A stretch of DNA of 64,000 nucleotides from DASRHY01 sp035650275. GTDB lineage: Bacteria > Actinomycetota > Actinomycetes > Propionibacteriales > Kribbellaceae. Made by a program: the position numbers and the translations under genes. Below, piece by piece: positions 53,992-62,560 of this stretch. Each line of letters starts with the position of its first letter. Positions within the stretch are counted from its first letter, which is position 1. The stretch is from contig DASRHY010000201.1 in NCBI GenBank assembly GCA_035650275.1, positions 56,556 to 120,555 of the forward strand. The letters run 5' to 3'. The notes under the pieces are model-generated. The model searched no databases, was not told the origin of the DNA, and was given only the letters and a program-made list of their open reading frames with translations.

Positions 53992-54483
53992 ATGCACTGT
54001 CCTTACTGTCGGCACGCCGACTCCCGCGTGGTGGACAGCCGGGTGGCCGAGGACGGTGGCGCGATCCGGCGCCGGCGCCAGTGCCCGGTCTGCGAGAAAA
54101 GGTTCACCACCGTCGAGCAGATGCAGCTCACGGTCGTAAAGCGCTCCGGCGCGACCGAGCCGTTCAGCCGCGAGAAGGTGATCAAGGGCGTCGGCAAGGC
54201 CTGCAAGGGCCGGCCGGTGGACGACGACCAGCTCGCGCGGCTCGGCCAGGCGGTCGAGGACGGGCTCCGCGGCGGCGGCTGCCCGGAGATCCCGGCCCAC
54301 GAGGTGGGCCTGGCGATCCTGGGTCCGCTGCGCGAGCTGGACGAGGTGGCGTACCTGCGGTTCGCGAGCGTGTACCGGCAGTTCCAGTCGGCCGACGACT
54401 TCGAGACGGAGATCGCGCTGCTCCGGGCGGAGAAGGAGCCCGAGGGCCGCGAGCCGGATCCACAGACAGCAACGGGGAAGTAG
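53992..54483 (+). CDS. nrdR: Transcriptional repressor NrdR
   Basis: 163 aa. Zinc-ribbon/ATP-cone repressor of ribonucleotide reductase genes; it senses dATP/ATP. MHCPYCRH gives C3 and C6, CPVC gives C31 and C34; the ATP-cone spans about 49-139 (VVKRSGATEPFSREKVIKGV). The start is fixed by the MHCPYC motif; an ATG 10 bp upstream is out of frame. 59 bp before nrdJ, same strand, as in Streptomyces nrdRJ. Confidence 0.96.
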   Translation: MHCPYCRHADSRVVDSRVAEDGGAIRRRRQCPVCEKRFTTVEQMQLTVVKRSGATEPFSREKVIKGVGKACKGRPVDDDQLARLGQAVEDGLRGGGCPEIPAHEVGLAILGPLRELDEVAYLRFASVYRQFQSADDFETEIALLRAEKEPEGREPDPQTATGK

Positions 54484-54542
54484 CAGTACCCAACGGGCGC
54501 AGCCTTCGGGCTGCATTGGCGGGATCGAGGCGAGGAGAAGAG

Positions 54543-57500
54543 ATGACAGAGACGGTGACCGGCCAGTCGGGGTCGACGAAGAAGTCGGCGGCCGGCTCCC
54601 GGGGACGCAACAAGTCCTCCGGACTCACCATCGAGCGGGTGTTCAGCACCGACGGTGTTCACCCATACGACGAGGTGAACTGGGAGCGCCGTGACGTCTT
54701 GCAGCAGAACTGGAAGACCGGTGAGACGGTCTTCGAGCAGCACGGTGTCGAGTTCCCGGACTTCTGGAGCGTCAACGCGTCCACCATTGTCACCACGAAG
54801 TACTTCCGCGGCGCGGTAAGCCACGACAACCGGGAGTGGTCGCTCAAGCAGCTGATCGACCGGGTGGTGAAGACGTACCGGCGCGCCGGCGAGGAGCACG
54901 GCTACTTCGCTGGTGACTCGGATGCCGAGGTCTTCGAACAGGAGCTCACCTGGCTGCTGCTGCATCAGTACTTCAGCTTCAACTCGCCGGTCTGGTTCAA
55001 CGTCGGTACGTCGTCCCCGCAGCAGGTCAGCGCCTGTCAGCCGTACGACGCGCTCGTGAGCACGCCTGCCGGCCAGGTCCCGATCGGCAAGCTGGTCGAG
55101 CAGAACGCGGTCGGTGCCAAGGTGTACGACGCGCACGGGCTGACGAAGATTCTCGCGGTCAAGGCGAACGGCGTGAAGAACGTACTCCGGCTGCACACGA
55201 AAGCGGGTCACGCGCTCGACGTCACGGCCGACCACCTGGTGTGGAAGAGCTACGACAACCGCGGCTCCGGACGGTTCGTCGAGGCTGGCACGCTGCGCGT
55301 CGGCGACAAGCTGGAGTGGCACAGGCGGGAGTCGCACGGGGAGGACGAGATCGACCCGCGGCAGATTGCCGAGGCCGCGCTGGCCGGATGGCTGCAGAGC
55401 GACGGGTTCGTCGGGCAGTACGAGGGAACGAACAAGTCGCTGACGATCGAGGCAATCACGGTTGCCCCAGCCGAGCTGGCCTGGGTTACTGATGCGCTCG
55501 ACAACGTGCTTCCCGATGTGCACCGCCATGAGCGTTCAGTGGGGACGCAGGACGAGTCGCTCGACTGCCGCCGGACCCGGTTGTACGGCACCGGTCTGGC
55601 CGATTTCGTCGAGCGGTGGGGGATACGAGCACGTGGCACCGAGATGGTCGTGCCGCCGCAGCTGTTCGAGGCCCCGCTGCCGGCGGTGGCGGCGTACCTT
55701 CGGAGCATCTTCCAGGCGGAAGGCTTCGTCTCCGCACGTGAGCGCTCGACTGTCGTCGAAGTCGACATGGTCGGCGAGGAGCACATTCGCGGCATGCAGG
55801 CGTTGCTGGCCCGTTTCGGCATCTTCGCGCGCGTCGGCTTCAAGCGCGACGCCCGGGCGGACCGCAAGGGCTGCTGGACGCTGCGGATCCAGAACGCCGG
55901 CGACCGCCGGATCTTCGCCGACGAGATCGGCTTCATCGACCCGCGCAAGGCGGAGAAGCTGGAGCGGTCCTTCGACATGCCAGGCCGCGGCGCGGCTCCG
56001 GTCAAGCGGCTCGAGATCGCCCGGATCGAGGAGCTTGGCGGGATGGAGGTCTACGATATCCAGACCGAGAGTGGAGAGTACCTGTCCGCCGGCGGCCTCC
56101 GAGTGCACAACTGCTTCATCCTCGCCGTCGACGACTCGATGGACTCGATCCTGAACTGGTACAAGGAAGAGGGCCTGATCTTCAAGGGCGGCTCCGGCGC
56201 CGGCCTCAACCTGTCCCGGATCCGCTCCTCCAAGGAGTTGCTGCAGTCCTCCGGCGGCACGGCGTCCGGCCCGGTCTCCTTCATGCGCGGCGCGGACGCA
56301 TCCGCCGGCACGATCAAGTCCGGTGGCGCCACGCGCCGTGCGGCCAAGATGGTCGTACTCGACGTCGACCACCCGGACATCGAGGAGTTCGTCGAGACCA
56401 AGATGCGCGAGGAGGAGAAGATCCGCGTGCTGCGTGACGCGGGCTTCGACATGGACCTCGGTGGCCGAGACATCACCTCGGTGCAGTACCAGAACGCGAA
56501 CAACTCGGTCCGGGTGACCGACGAGTTCATGCGCGCGGTCGAGGAGGGTGCGTCCTTCGGTCTGCGGGCGCGACTGGACAACTCGGTGATCGAGTCTGTG
56601 GATGCGCGTGGACTGTGGGACAAGATCGCCGCCGCCGCGTGGGCGTGTGCCGACCCGGGCATCCAGTACGACGACACGATCAACGACTGGCACACCACGC
56701 CCGAGACCGGCCGGATCACCGCGTCGAACCCGTGCTCGGAGTACATGCACCTGGACAACTCGTCCTGCAACCTCGCCTCGCTGAACCTGATGAAGTTCCT
56801 CCGCGACGACGACCTGTTCGACTCTCAGCGGTTCATCAAGGCCGTCGAGCTGATCATCACCGCGATGGACATCTCGATCTGCTTCGCCGACTTCCCGACC
56901 GAGGCGATCGGTAACACCACCCGCGCCTACCGGCAGCTCGGCATCGGCTACGCCAACCTCGGCGCCCTGCTGATGGCCACCGGGCACGCGTACGACTCCG
57001 ACGGTGGTCGCGCACTGGCGGGCGCTATCACCTCACTGATGACCGGTACGTCGTACAAGCGGTCCGCCGAGCTGGCCGGTGTCGTCGGTCCCTACGACGG
57101 GTTCGCGCGGAACAAGGACGCGCACACCCGGGTGATGCGCAAGCACGCCGCGGCGAACGACGCGATCCGCACCATGCACGAGATCGACAAGGACGTACAG
57201 AAGCACGCGTCTGCTGCATGGGCCGACGTCCTTCGTGTGGGCGGCAAGAACGGCTGGCGCAATGCCCAGGCCTCGGTGCTGGCCCCGACCGGAACCATCG
57301 GCTTCATGATGGACTGCGACACCACCGGTATCGAGCCGGACTTCTCGCTGGTCAAGTTCAAGAAGCTGGTCGGCGGCGGCTCGATGCAGATCGTGAACCA
57401 GACGATCCCGCGGGCGCTGCGGCTGCTCGGGTACACCGAGGAGACCATCGAGGCGATCGTCGAGTACATCGCCGAGCACGGCCACGTCGTCGACGCCCCG

Positions 57501-58499
57501 GGCCTGAAGCCGGAGCACTACGAGGTGTTCGACTGCGCGATGGGGGAGCGGTCCATCAAGCCGATGGGCCACGTCCGGATGATGGCCGCCGCCCAGCCGT
57601 TCCTTTCGGGCGCGATCTCGAAGACCGTCAACCTGCCCGAGTCCGCGACCGTCGAGGACATCGAGGACGTCTACATGCAGGGCTGGAAGCTCGGCCTCAA
57701 GGCGCTCGCTGTTTATAGGGACAACTGCAAGGTCGGCCAGCCGCTGGCGGACGCGAAGGCTAAGAAGGCTGCGGCTGCCTCGTCGGAGCCGGTGGTGGAG
57801 AAGGTTGTCGAGTACCGGCCGACCCGTCAGCGGCTGCCGCGGTCGCGCCCGTCGCGTACGACGTCGTTCACGGTTGGTGGGGCCGAGGGCTACATGACGG
57901 CTGGGTCCTACCCGGACGACGGTCTGGGTGAGGTCTTCCTGAAGATGGGCAAGCAGGGCTCCACGCTTGCCGGCGTGATGGACGCCTTCTCGATCGCTGT
58001 GTCGGTGGCGCTGCAGTACGGCGTGCCGCTGGAGACCTACATCCAGAAGTTCACCAACCTCAAGTTCGAGCCGGCCGGTTTGACGGACGACCCGGACGTG
58101 CGGATGGCCCAGTCGATCATGGACTACGTGTTCCGCCGGCTGGCGCTGGACCACATGACCTTCGACGAGCGGTCGGCGCTGGGGATCTACACCGCGGAGG
58201 AGCGTCAGCGTCAGCTGGAGACCGGTTCATACGAGCTGGTCGACGAGGAGCGCGACGAGGTCTCGGACGTCTCGGAGGCCGAGTCACTGCGGTCGTCCGA
58301 GCCTGCTAGGCCCGCCCCGGTGGAGGCCGCGTCGGCCAAGCCGGTGAAGGGCGAGGCCCACACGACTGCCGAGATGATGGAACTCATCACCGGCACGTCC
58401 GTGGACGCCCCGCTCTGCTTCACCTGCGGCACCAAGATGCGCCCGAGCGGCTCCTGCTACGTCTGCGAAGGCTGCGGCTCCACGTCCGGCTGCAGCTGA
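54543..58499 (+). CDS. nrdJ: Class II (B12-dependent) ribonucleotide reductase NrdJ with intein
   Basis: 1318 aa precursor; removal of a 359-residue intein leaves 959 aa, normal for NrdJ. Makes dNTPs using adenosylcobalamin, oxygen-independent. Host motifs: SPVWFNVG, the redox Cys that follows the intein (CFILAVDDSMDSI), NPCSEYMHLDNSSCNL (Cys731 the thiyl-radical position, by precursor numbering), and the C-terminal zinc-type cysteines CFTCGTKMRPSGSCYVCEGC. The RNR part begins around residue 30 after a Ser/Gly/Lys tail. Under NrdR control by position. Confidence 0.96.
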   Translation: MTETVTGQSGSTKKSAAGSRGRNKSSGLTIERVFSTDGVHPYDEVNWERRDVLQQNWKTGETVFEQHGVEFPDFWSVNASTIVTTKYFRGAVSHDNREWSLKQLIDRVVKTYRRAGEEHGYFAGDSDAEVFEQELTWLLLHQYFSFNSPVWFNVGTSSPQQVSACQPYDALVSTPAGQVPIGKLVEQNAVGAKVYDAHGLTKILAVKANGVKNVLRLHTKAGHALDVTADHLVWKSYDNRGSGRFVEAGTLRVGDKLEWHRRESHGEDEIDPRQIAEAALAGWLQSDGFVGQYEGTNKSLTIEAITVAPAELAWVTDALDNVLPDVHRHERSVGTQDESLDCRRTRLYGTGLADFVERWGIRARGTEMVVPPQLFEAPLPAVAAYLRSIFQAEGFVSARERSTVVEVDMVGEEHIRGMQALLARFGIFARVGFKRDARADRKGCWTLRIQNAGDRRIFADEIGFIDPRKAEKLERSFDMPGRGAAPVKRLEIARIEELGGMEVYDIQTESGEYLSAGGLRVHNCFILAVDDSMDSILNWYKEEGLIFKGGSGAGLNLSRIRSSKELLQSSGGTASGPVSFMRGADASAGTIKSGGATRRAAKMVVLDVDHPDIEEFVETKMREEEKIRVLRDAGFDMDLGGRDITSVQYQNANNSVRVTDEFMRAVEEGASFGLRARLDNSVIESVDARGLWDKIAAAAWACADPGIQYDDTINDWHTTPETGRITASNPCSEYMHLDNSSCNLASLNLMKFLRDDDLFDSQRFIKAVELIITAMDISICFADFPTEAIGNTTRAYRQLGIGYANLGALLMATGHAYDSDGGRALAGAITSLMTGTSYKRSAELAGVVGPYDGFARNKDAHTRVMRKHAAANDAIRTMHEIDKDVQKHASAAWADVLRVGGKNGWRNAQASVLAPTGTIGFMMDCDTTGIEPDFSLVKFKKLVGGGSMQIVNQTIPRALRLLGYTEETIEAIVEYIAEHGHVVDAPGLKPEHYEVFDCAMGERSIKPMGHVRMMAAAQPFLSGAISKTVNLPESATVEDIEDVYMQGWKLGLKALAVYRDNCKVGQPLADAKAKKAAAASSEPVVEKVVEYRPTRQRLPRSRPSRTTSFTVGGAEGYMTAGSYPDDGLGEVFLKMGKQGSTLAGVMDAFSIAVSVALQYGVPLETYIQKFTNLKFEPAGLTDDPDVRMAQSIMDYVFRRLALDHMTFDERSALGIYTAEERQRQLETGSYELVDEERDEVSDVSEAESLRSSEPARPAPVEAASAKPVKGEAHTTAEMMELITGTSVDAPLCFTCGTKMRPSGSCYVCEGCGSTSGCS
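55035..56111 (+). other. LAGLIDADG mini-homing intein within NrdJ (residues 165-523)
   Basis: Protein-splicing element of 359 aa. Starts with Cys (CQPYDALVSTP), block A; block B is HALDVTADHLVW with the conserved Thr-xx-His; the two endonuclease motifs are LAGWLQSDG and YLRSIFQAEG (each retaining an acidic residue); block G ends GGLRVHN before host Cys (+1). All splicing residues (Cys1, block B His, penultimate His, Asn359, Cys+1) are present, so it should splice. The insertion point is directly before the redox cysteine of CFILAVDD. Confidence 0.95.
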
Positions 58500-58508
58500 G
58501 TGCTGGAT

Positions 58509-58547
58509 CGGGCCCGTCTTCGTGGTTACGCCGCGAAGACGCGCCCG
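58509..58547. terminator. Hairpin after nrdJ
   Basis: cgggcccgtcttcg (58509-58522) pairs with cgaagacgcgcccg (58534-58547), with two mismatched bases inside. It lies 9 bp after the nrdJ stop and 130 bp before the convergent helicase stop. Confidence 0.6.
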
Positions 58548-58676
58548 TCCGCGTTCAGGCCGAGTGCTCGCGCACCGGCTCGAGTTGTCCGGTGCAGATG
58601 GGCTCTCTTCGTGGTGGCACGCGGCATTGAAGATTGGCGAGTGCTCTCTGCCGATGGGAACGACCGGCCCGGCACG

Positions 58677-61600
58677 TCATGCAACCACCGAAGCGATGTG
58701 GAAGGCGTCGGCCGACATAGCATGCTCGAGCTTCCAGGTGATGGCGATCGGGCGGTCGCCGTTGTGCTCAACGTAAGTTGCGGGCCCGAGGAATAGATAC
58801 GGCGCGGTGCCGAGCTCGTTGCGGTTGTGTGACCGGGTAAAGAGCAGGATGTTCCAGCCCAACTGCTCATGCTTGAGATAGCGCTGGCCGGTTGGCGAGG
58901 CGACGGTCGTCGTACTCTGCGATTCCCAGTGGAACAGGTCTGGGCTGATGGCGTAGTCGCGGTACATAGTCGTGGGCGAGTAGTCCGATTCAGTCTTGTT
59001 CAGCGTCACGAAGAACGCATCAGACTTCGTCTCCTTCGAGGAGAGCACGCCTTCGCGGAAGCTGTTCGGCCGGCGTTCCAGGCTCGCATAGTCGAGTGCC
59101 GCGAGAACCTCTTCGCGCTGGTACTGGGCGTGAACACGGAGCGGCAGATGTCCCAACGGTCCAATCAGCGGGGCAGTGAGGTGCCGAGCGAAGTCCATCG
59201 CATAGTCGATAATCTCGACCAGCTCGTCACGCGCCGCACGCTCAGACCGTAGCGACCGCAAGCCTGCGTCGTACGACCTAAAGCCACCGCCGTCCGGCCA
59301 CAGTGAGAAGAACAGCATGCGTGCGTATCGGCGTCGCAGGTCATCCAACTCGTCATACGGCGGCGCATCATCGGCTAGCAGCTCTCGATAGGCAGCCGTG
59401 CGCGGCAGATCATCGACATGCGCGAGTGCGCGACCCCTGCGGAGCAACGCAGGTTCACGCTCACCGCCGTCGCGGACGACAAGGCCGGCTTCGCGGCGCA
59501 GGGCGGTCCAACTGCGGCTGGTGCGGATGATGTCGCTGATGTCGACACCTGAATCGCGGACGAACGACCGAAGATGCTGGTCGCCATGTGCGCGAAGCTC
59601 GGCGACAATCTCCCGCCACCTCCCGCTCACCTGCGACCTGATGTTGGCGAGAACGGCGCGCTGGGCGATATCGTCGAGGACGATCTGGCAACCCGATGGC
59701 AAGAACGGAAAGCCCTGCTCCACCTGGCGCTGCAGGGCGCCTCGAGACGCGCCAGTGAGGGCTGTGAACCGTCGGTCGAAGCGGAACTCCTTTCGCTGGT
59801 GACCGACGAAGTCGAGCGCCGTCAGGACTGCCTTGTCATGCGCTTGACGAAGACCCCGACCCAGTTGCTGCAGAAACACCGTGGGGCTTTCGGTGGGTCG
59901 GAGGAACAGGATCGTGTCTACCTCCGGCAGGTCGAGGCCTTCGTTGAACAGGTCCGCTGCAAACAGCGCGTTAACTCGGCGGTCCTTGAGATCCCGTAAC
60001 GCTTGAGCTCGCTCCGCGGCGGGCGTCCTTCCCGACACCGCCCGCGCCGGGATACCGGCATCCACGAACACATTGGCCATGTACGTGGCGTGTGCGACCG
60101 ATACGCAGAAACCCAGTGCACGCATCGCCTCTACGTTCGTCAGCTTGTCGCGCACCTCGCGCAGGACGATGGCAGCTCGCGCGTCGTTTCCGGTATAGAC
60201 GTGCTCGAGATCCCGCTCGTCATACCGGCCACGTCGCCACTGCACACCGCTGAGGTCTGTGCCGTCGGCGACGCCGAAATAGTGGAAGGGACAGAGCAGG
60301 TCATCGGCCAGTGCATCCCACAGACGGAGCTCAACTGCGGTCCGGCCACCGAAGTAGGAGACCACATCGAAGCCGTCACCCCGCTCTGGCGTTGCGGTGA
60401 GGCCGAGCAGCTCGCGTGGCGTCAGATGTTCAAGCAGCTTGCGGTAGGTGGGCGCGGCGGCGTGATGGAACTCGTCGATCACCACCACCTCGAACGCGTC
60501 AGGTGGCACGGTCGCCATGTCGTACGAGGACAGCGACTGGACGGAGGCGAATATGTGGCGCCAACGCTCTGGACGGGCACCGCTGTGGTACTCCTCGCCG
60601 AAGGCCGCATCGGACAGCACTTCGCGATATGTCCGTAGCGATTGCTCCAGGATTTCGCGCCTGTGGGCGACGAAGAGCAGCGAGGGCGCAGGCGCGCCCC
60701 GAGTCTGTGCGGATTCCAGTAGCCGCCGGTAGTCCAGTGCGGCGATCACAGTCTTGCCGGTGCCCGTTGCCGCCACGACCAAGTTGCGATGACGGTCGTG
60801 GACCTCGCGCTCCACAGCGATCACCTCGAGCATGTCGGCCTGGTAGGGACGAGGACGGATCTCCAAGCCTGCGAGAGAGATTGTCACTCGGCTGGAGGAT
60901 CGACTCCCGGAAGCCTCTGCAAGTGCGTCATCGAGTCGATCTCGGTCGCGGTCAGGGTCGTAGGCCTCGAACGTCGAGGCGTTCCAGTAGGTGTCGAACG
61001 TGGCCGCGAACTTGCGCAGCAGACTGGGCGTCGCGATTCGTGATAGCCGTACGTTCCATTCGACACCGTCAAGCAGCGCGGGGCGGGACAGGTTCGAGGA
61101 GCCGACGTACGCCGTGTCGAACTCCGTCTTGCGGCGAAACAGCCAGGCCTTGGCGTGGAGGCGCGTGCGCAGGAGGTCGTACTGCACCTTTACCTCGGCA
61201 CCAAACTCTCTCACAAGGCGATCGAGCGCAGTGCGTTCAGTGGATCCCGTGTACGTCGTGGTGATCACCCGAAGCGGTGCCTTGCGCTGCCGTAGCCGCC
61301 CAAGCTCGGGCTCGAGGAGCCGAAGACCATGCCACCGGACGAATGCACAAAGGAGATCGACCTCGTCCGACGTGTCGATCTCGGCTCGAAGTTCCGAGCC
61401 CAGCCCTGGCTCGTCGTGTGCGTTGGTTAACAAGGCCGCGTCAGACAACGGTGTACTGGGACGGACGTCCGCTAGCGCGTCAGATCCTGGGCCGGGCGCT
61501 GCCCGCAGTGCCGTCAGCTGTTGAGGGTCACCGGGCGGCATCGTCTGATCTGGTGTTGCGAGGCGGTTGAGTAGGTCGTTGACGAGGGCGATGCGGTCGC

Positions 61601-61775
61601 TCGGATCACGGGTTGCTCGTAAGGCAACCCAAACCGCATCACGCACGTGCCTCGCCAGCACGTCGGGTTGCTCGGCCTCGTCTACATTGTGCAGCGTGGC
61701 TGCTAGGCCGTTGACGTCGTTGAGACGCTTGAGTAGGCCGGCAGTAACGAGCTGCTCGTAGAGTCCTGGTTCCAT
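58677..61775 (-). CDS. PLD-like nuclease/DEAD-box helicase with DUF3427, defence-type
   Basis: 1032 aa. An N-terminal phospholipase-D-like module (HAKAWLFRRK...VGSSNLS, about 205-235) suggests nuclease activity; I see one HxK motif, so it may act as a dimer. The SF2 core follows: ATGTGKT at 336-342, DEFHHAAAPTYR from Asp434, LTATPERGD, and QQLGRGLRQ. The C-terminal third fits DUF3427. Proteins of this build occur next to NUDIX genes and in defence islands. GC is visibly lower than its neighbours (35-36 of 60 bases in two lines I counted versus about 41 in recA), which supports horizontal transfer. Confidence 0.85.
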   Translation of the reverse strand: MEPGLYEQLVTAGLLKRLNDVNGLAATLHNVDEAEQPDVLARHVRDAVWVALRATRDPSDRIALVNDLLNRLATPDQTMPPGDPQQLTALRAAPGPGSDALADVRPSTPLSDAALLTNAHDEPGLGSELRAEIDTSDEVDLLCAFVRWHGLRLLEPELGRLRQRKAPLRVITTTYTGSTERTALDRLVREFGAEVKVQYDLLRTRLHAKAWLFRRKTEFDTAYVGSSNLSRPALLDGVEWNVRLSRIATPSLLRKFAATFDTYWNASTFEAYDPDRDRDRLDDALAEASGSRSSSRVTISLAGLEIRPRPYQADMLEVIAVEREVHDRHRNLVVAATGTGKTVIAALDYRRLLESAQTRGAPAPSLLFVAHRREILEQSLRTYREVLSDAAFGEEYHSGARPERWRHIFASVQSLSSYDMATVPPDAFEVVVIDEFHHAAAPTYRKLLEHLTPRELLGLTATPERGDGFDVVSYFGGRTAVELRLWDALADDLLCPFHYFGVADGTDLSGVQWRRGRYDERDLEHVYTGNDARAAIVLREVRDKLTNVEAMRALGFCVSVAHATYMANVFVDAGIPARAVSGRTPAAERAQALRDLKDRRVNALFAADLFNEGLDLPEVDTILFLRPTESPTVFLQQLGRGLRQAHDKAVLTALDFVGHQRKEFRFDRRFTALTGASRGALQRQVEQGFPFLPSGCQIVLDDIAQRAVLANIRSQVSGRWREIVAELRAHGDQHLRSFVRDSGVDISDIIRTSRSWTALRREAGLVVRDGGEREPALLRRGRALAHVDDLPRTAAYRELLADDAPPYDELDDLRRRYARMLFFSLWPDGGGFRSYDAGLRSLRSERAARDELVEIIDYAMDFARHLTAPLIGPLGHLPLRVHAQYQREEVLAALDYASLERRPNSFREGVLSSKETKSDAFFVTLNKTESDYSPTTMYRDYAISPDLFHWESQSTTTVASPTGQRYLKHEQLGWNILLFTRSHNRNELGTAPYLFLGPATYVEHNGDRPIAITWKLEHAMSADAFHIASVVA

Positions 61776-62001
61776 CCATGCACCCCCAGGGTCATGAGCT
61801 TGTCAGATACTGCCGATTACGGCGAGTCACGCGGCTAGTCTCAGCGGGACATCGCAGAACGGCGCCTCGACCGTGATCCGGGCACCTCGTCGATCCGGTT
61901 CCCGGCGACCACTCTCCATGCCCGTTGGCGTTCAAACTTGGACAAGTGATACTGCACCGCCGATCAGAGACGTTCTGAATGGGTTCGATAGCGTCGCATG
62001 T

Positions 62002-62232
62002 GTGGCGACTGAGAATGACCGGCGGCCGACGCGCTGGACGATCCGCAGCGAGCGCGTCGTCGATGAGACCCGACGGTTGCGATTGAGCATCGCGTCGGTG
62101 GAGCTGCCGGATGGAGTCGCGTTCGAGCAGTATGTCCTGCGGATGCCGAAGGCCGCGATGATGGTCGTCCTCAACGGCCAGGGGGACGTCCTGATGTTGT
62201 GGCGGCATCGGATTATCATCGACAGCTGGGTG
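62002..62232 (+). pseudogene. 5' fragment of a NUDIX hydrolase gene
   Basis: From GTG 62002 (VATENDRRPTRWTIRSERVV) it reads through VELPDGVAFEQYVLRMPKAA and VVLNGQGDVLMLWRHRIIID to DSWV, the N-terminal half of an actinobacterial NUDIX protein, where ELPGG and the NUDIX box should follow. Instead the frame changes to GGGRGQSQSG. The catalytic half is gone; the break falls near 62230. Confidence 0.7.
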
Positions 62233-62235
62233 GGG

Positions 62236-62374
62236 GGAGGACGCGGCCAATCTCAGTCTGGGTCATCTCTGGACTGCAAGCCTTGCGGAGCGCGAGCATC
62301 AGCCGGCCGAAATGGCGGTCCTTGAGCGCCTGGAGGACTTCAGCCCGTTCCCAGACATCGCTTGGCAAGGTCAC
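62236..62374 (-). pseudogene. 5' fragment of an XRE-family regulator gene
   Basis: From GTG 62374, VTLPSDVWERAEVLQALKDR and then HFGRLMLALRKACSPEMTQT, EIGRVL is the start of the XRE/helix-turn-helix regulators (TPR-containing type) common in actinomycetes. The helix-turn-helix is cut inside its recognition part and runs into PPPSCR at 62236. Convergent with the NUDIX fragment; both break at the same point. Confidence 0.65.
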
Positions 62375-62560
62375 CGCAGCATCTGCGGCATTGCGGTCGC
62401 GGCGCGCGCACGGCGCACACACGTCCGGCGAAGTCCGGGAACGTATGGGCAACGATCTCATGGAAGGCCGTCATCAAGTGGGTCGCAGAGCTATGTCAGG
62501 TCGCGATCGTCGCCTCGGCGAAAGTTCGCGGTGAAACAAGTGCAAAAAGGGTTGATTGTC
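62375..62560. other. Intergenic DNA downstream of the DUF2075 gene
   Basis: 186 bp with no gene I can support. Has an A/T-rich stretch (gcaaaaagggttgattgtc) immediately after the DUF2075 stop, perhaps part of its terminator. Confidence 0.4.

Noticed and set aside
53166..54542. NrdJ frame extended upstream through nrdR
   Set aside because: Reads nrdR out of frame; true NrdJ starts at ATG 54543 with a normal N-terminus.
58522..58776. Small plus-strand frames between nrdJ and the helicase
   Set aside because: They overlap the hairpin and the helicase 3' end and have no start signal or recognisable domain.
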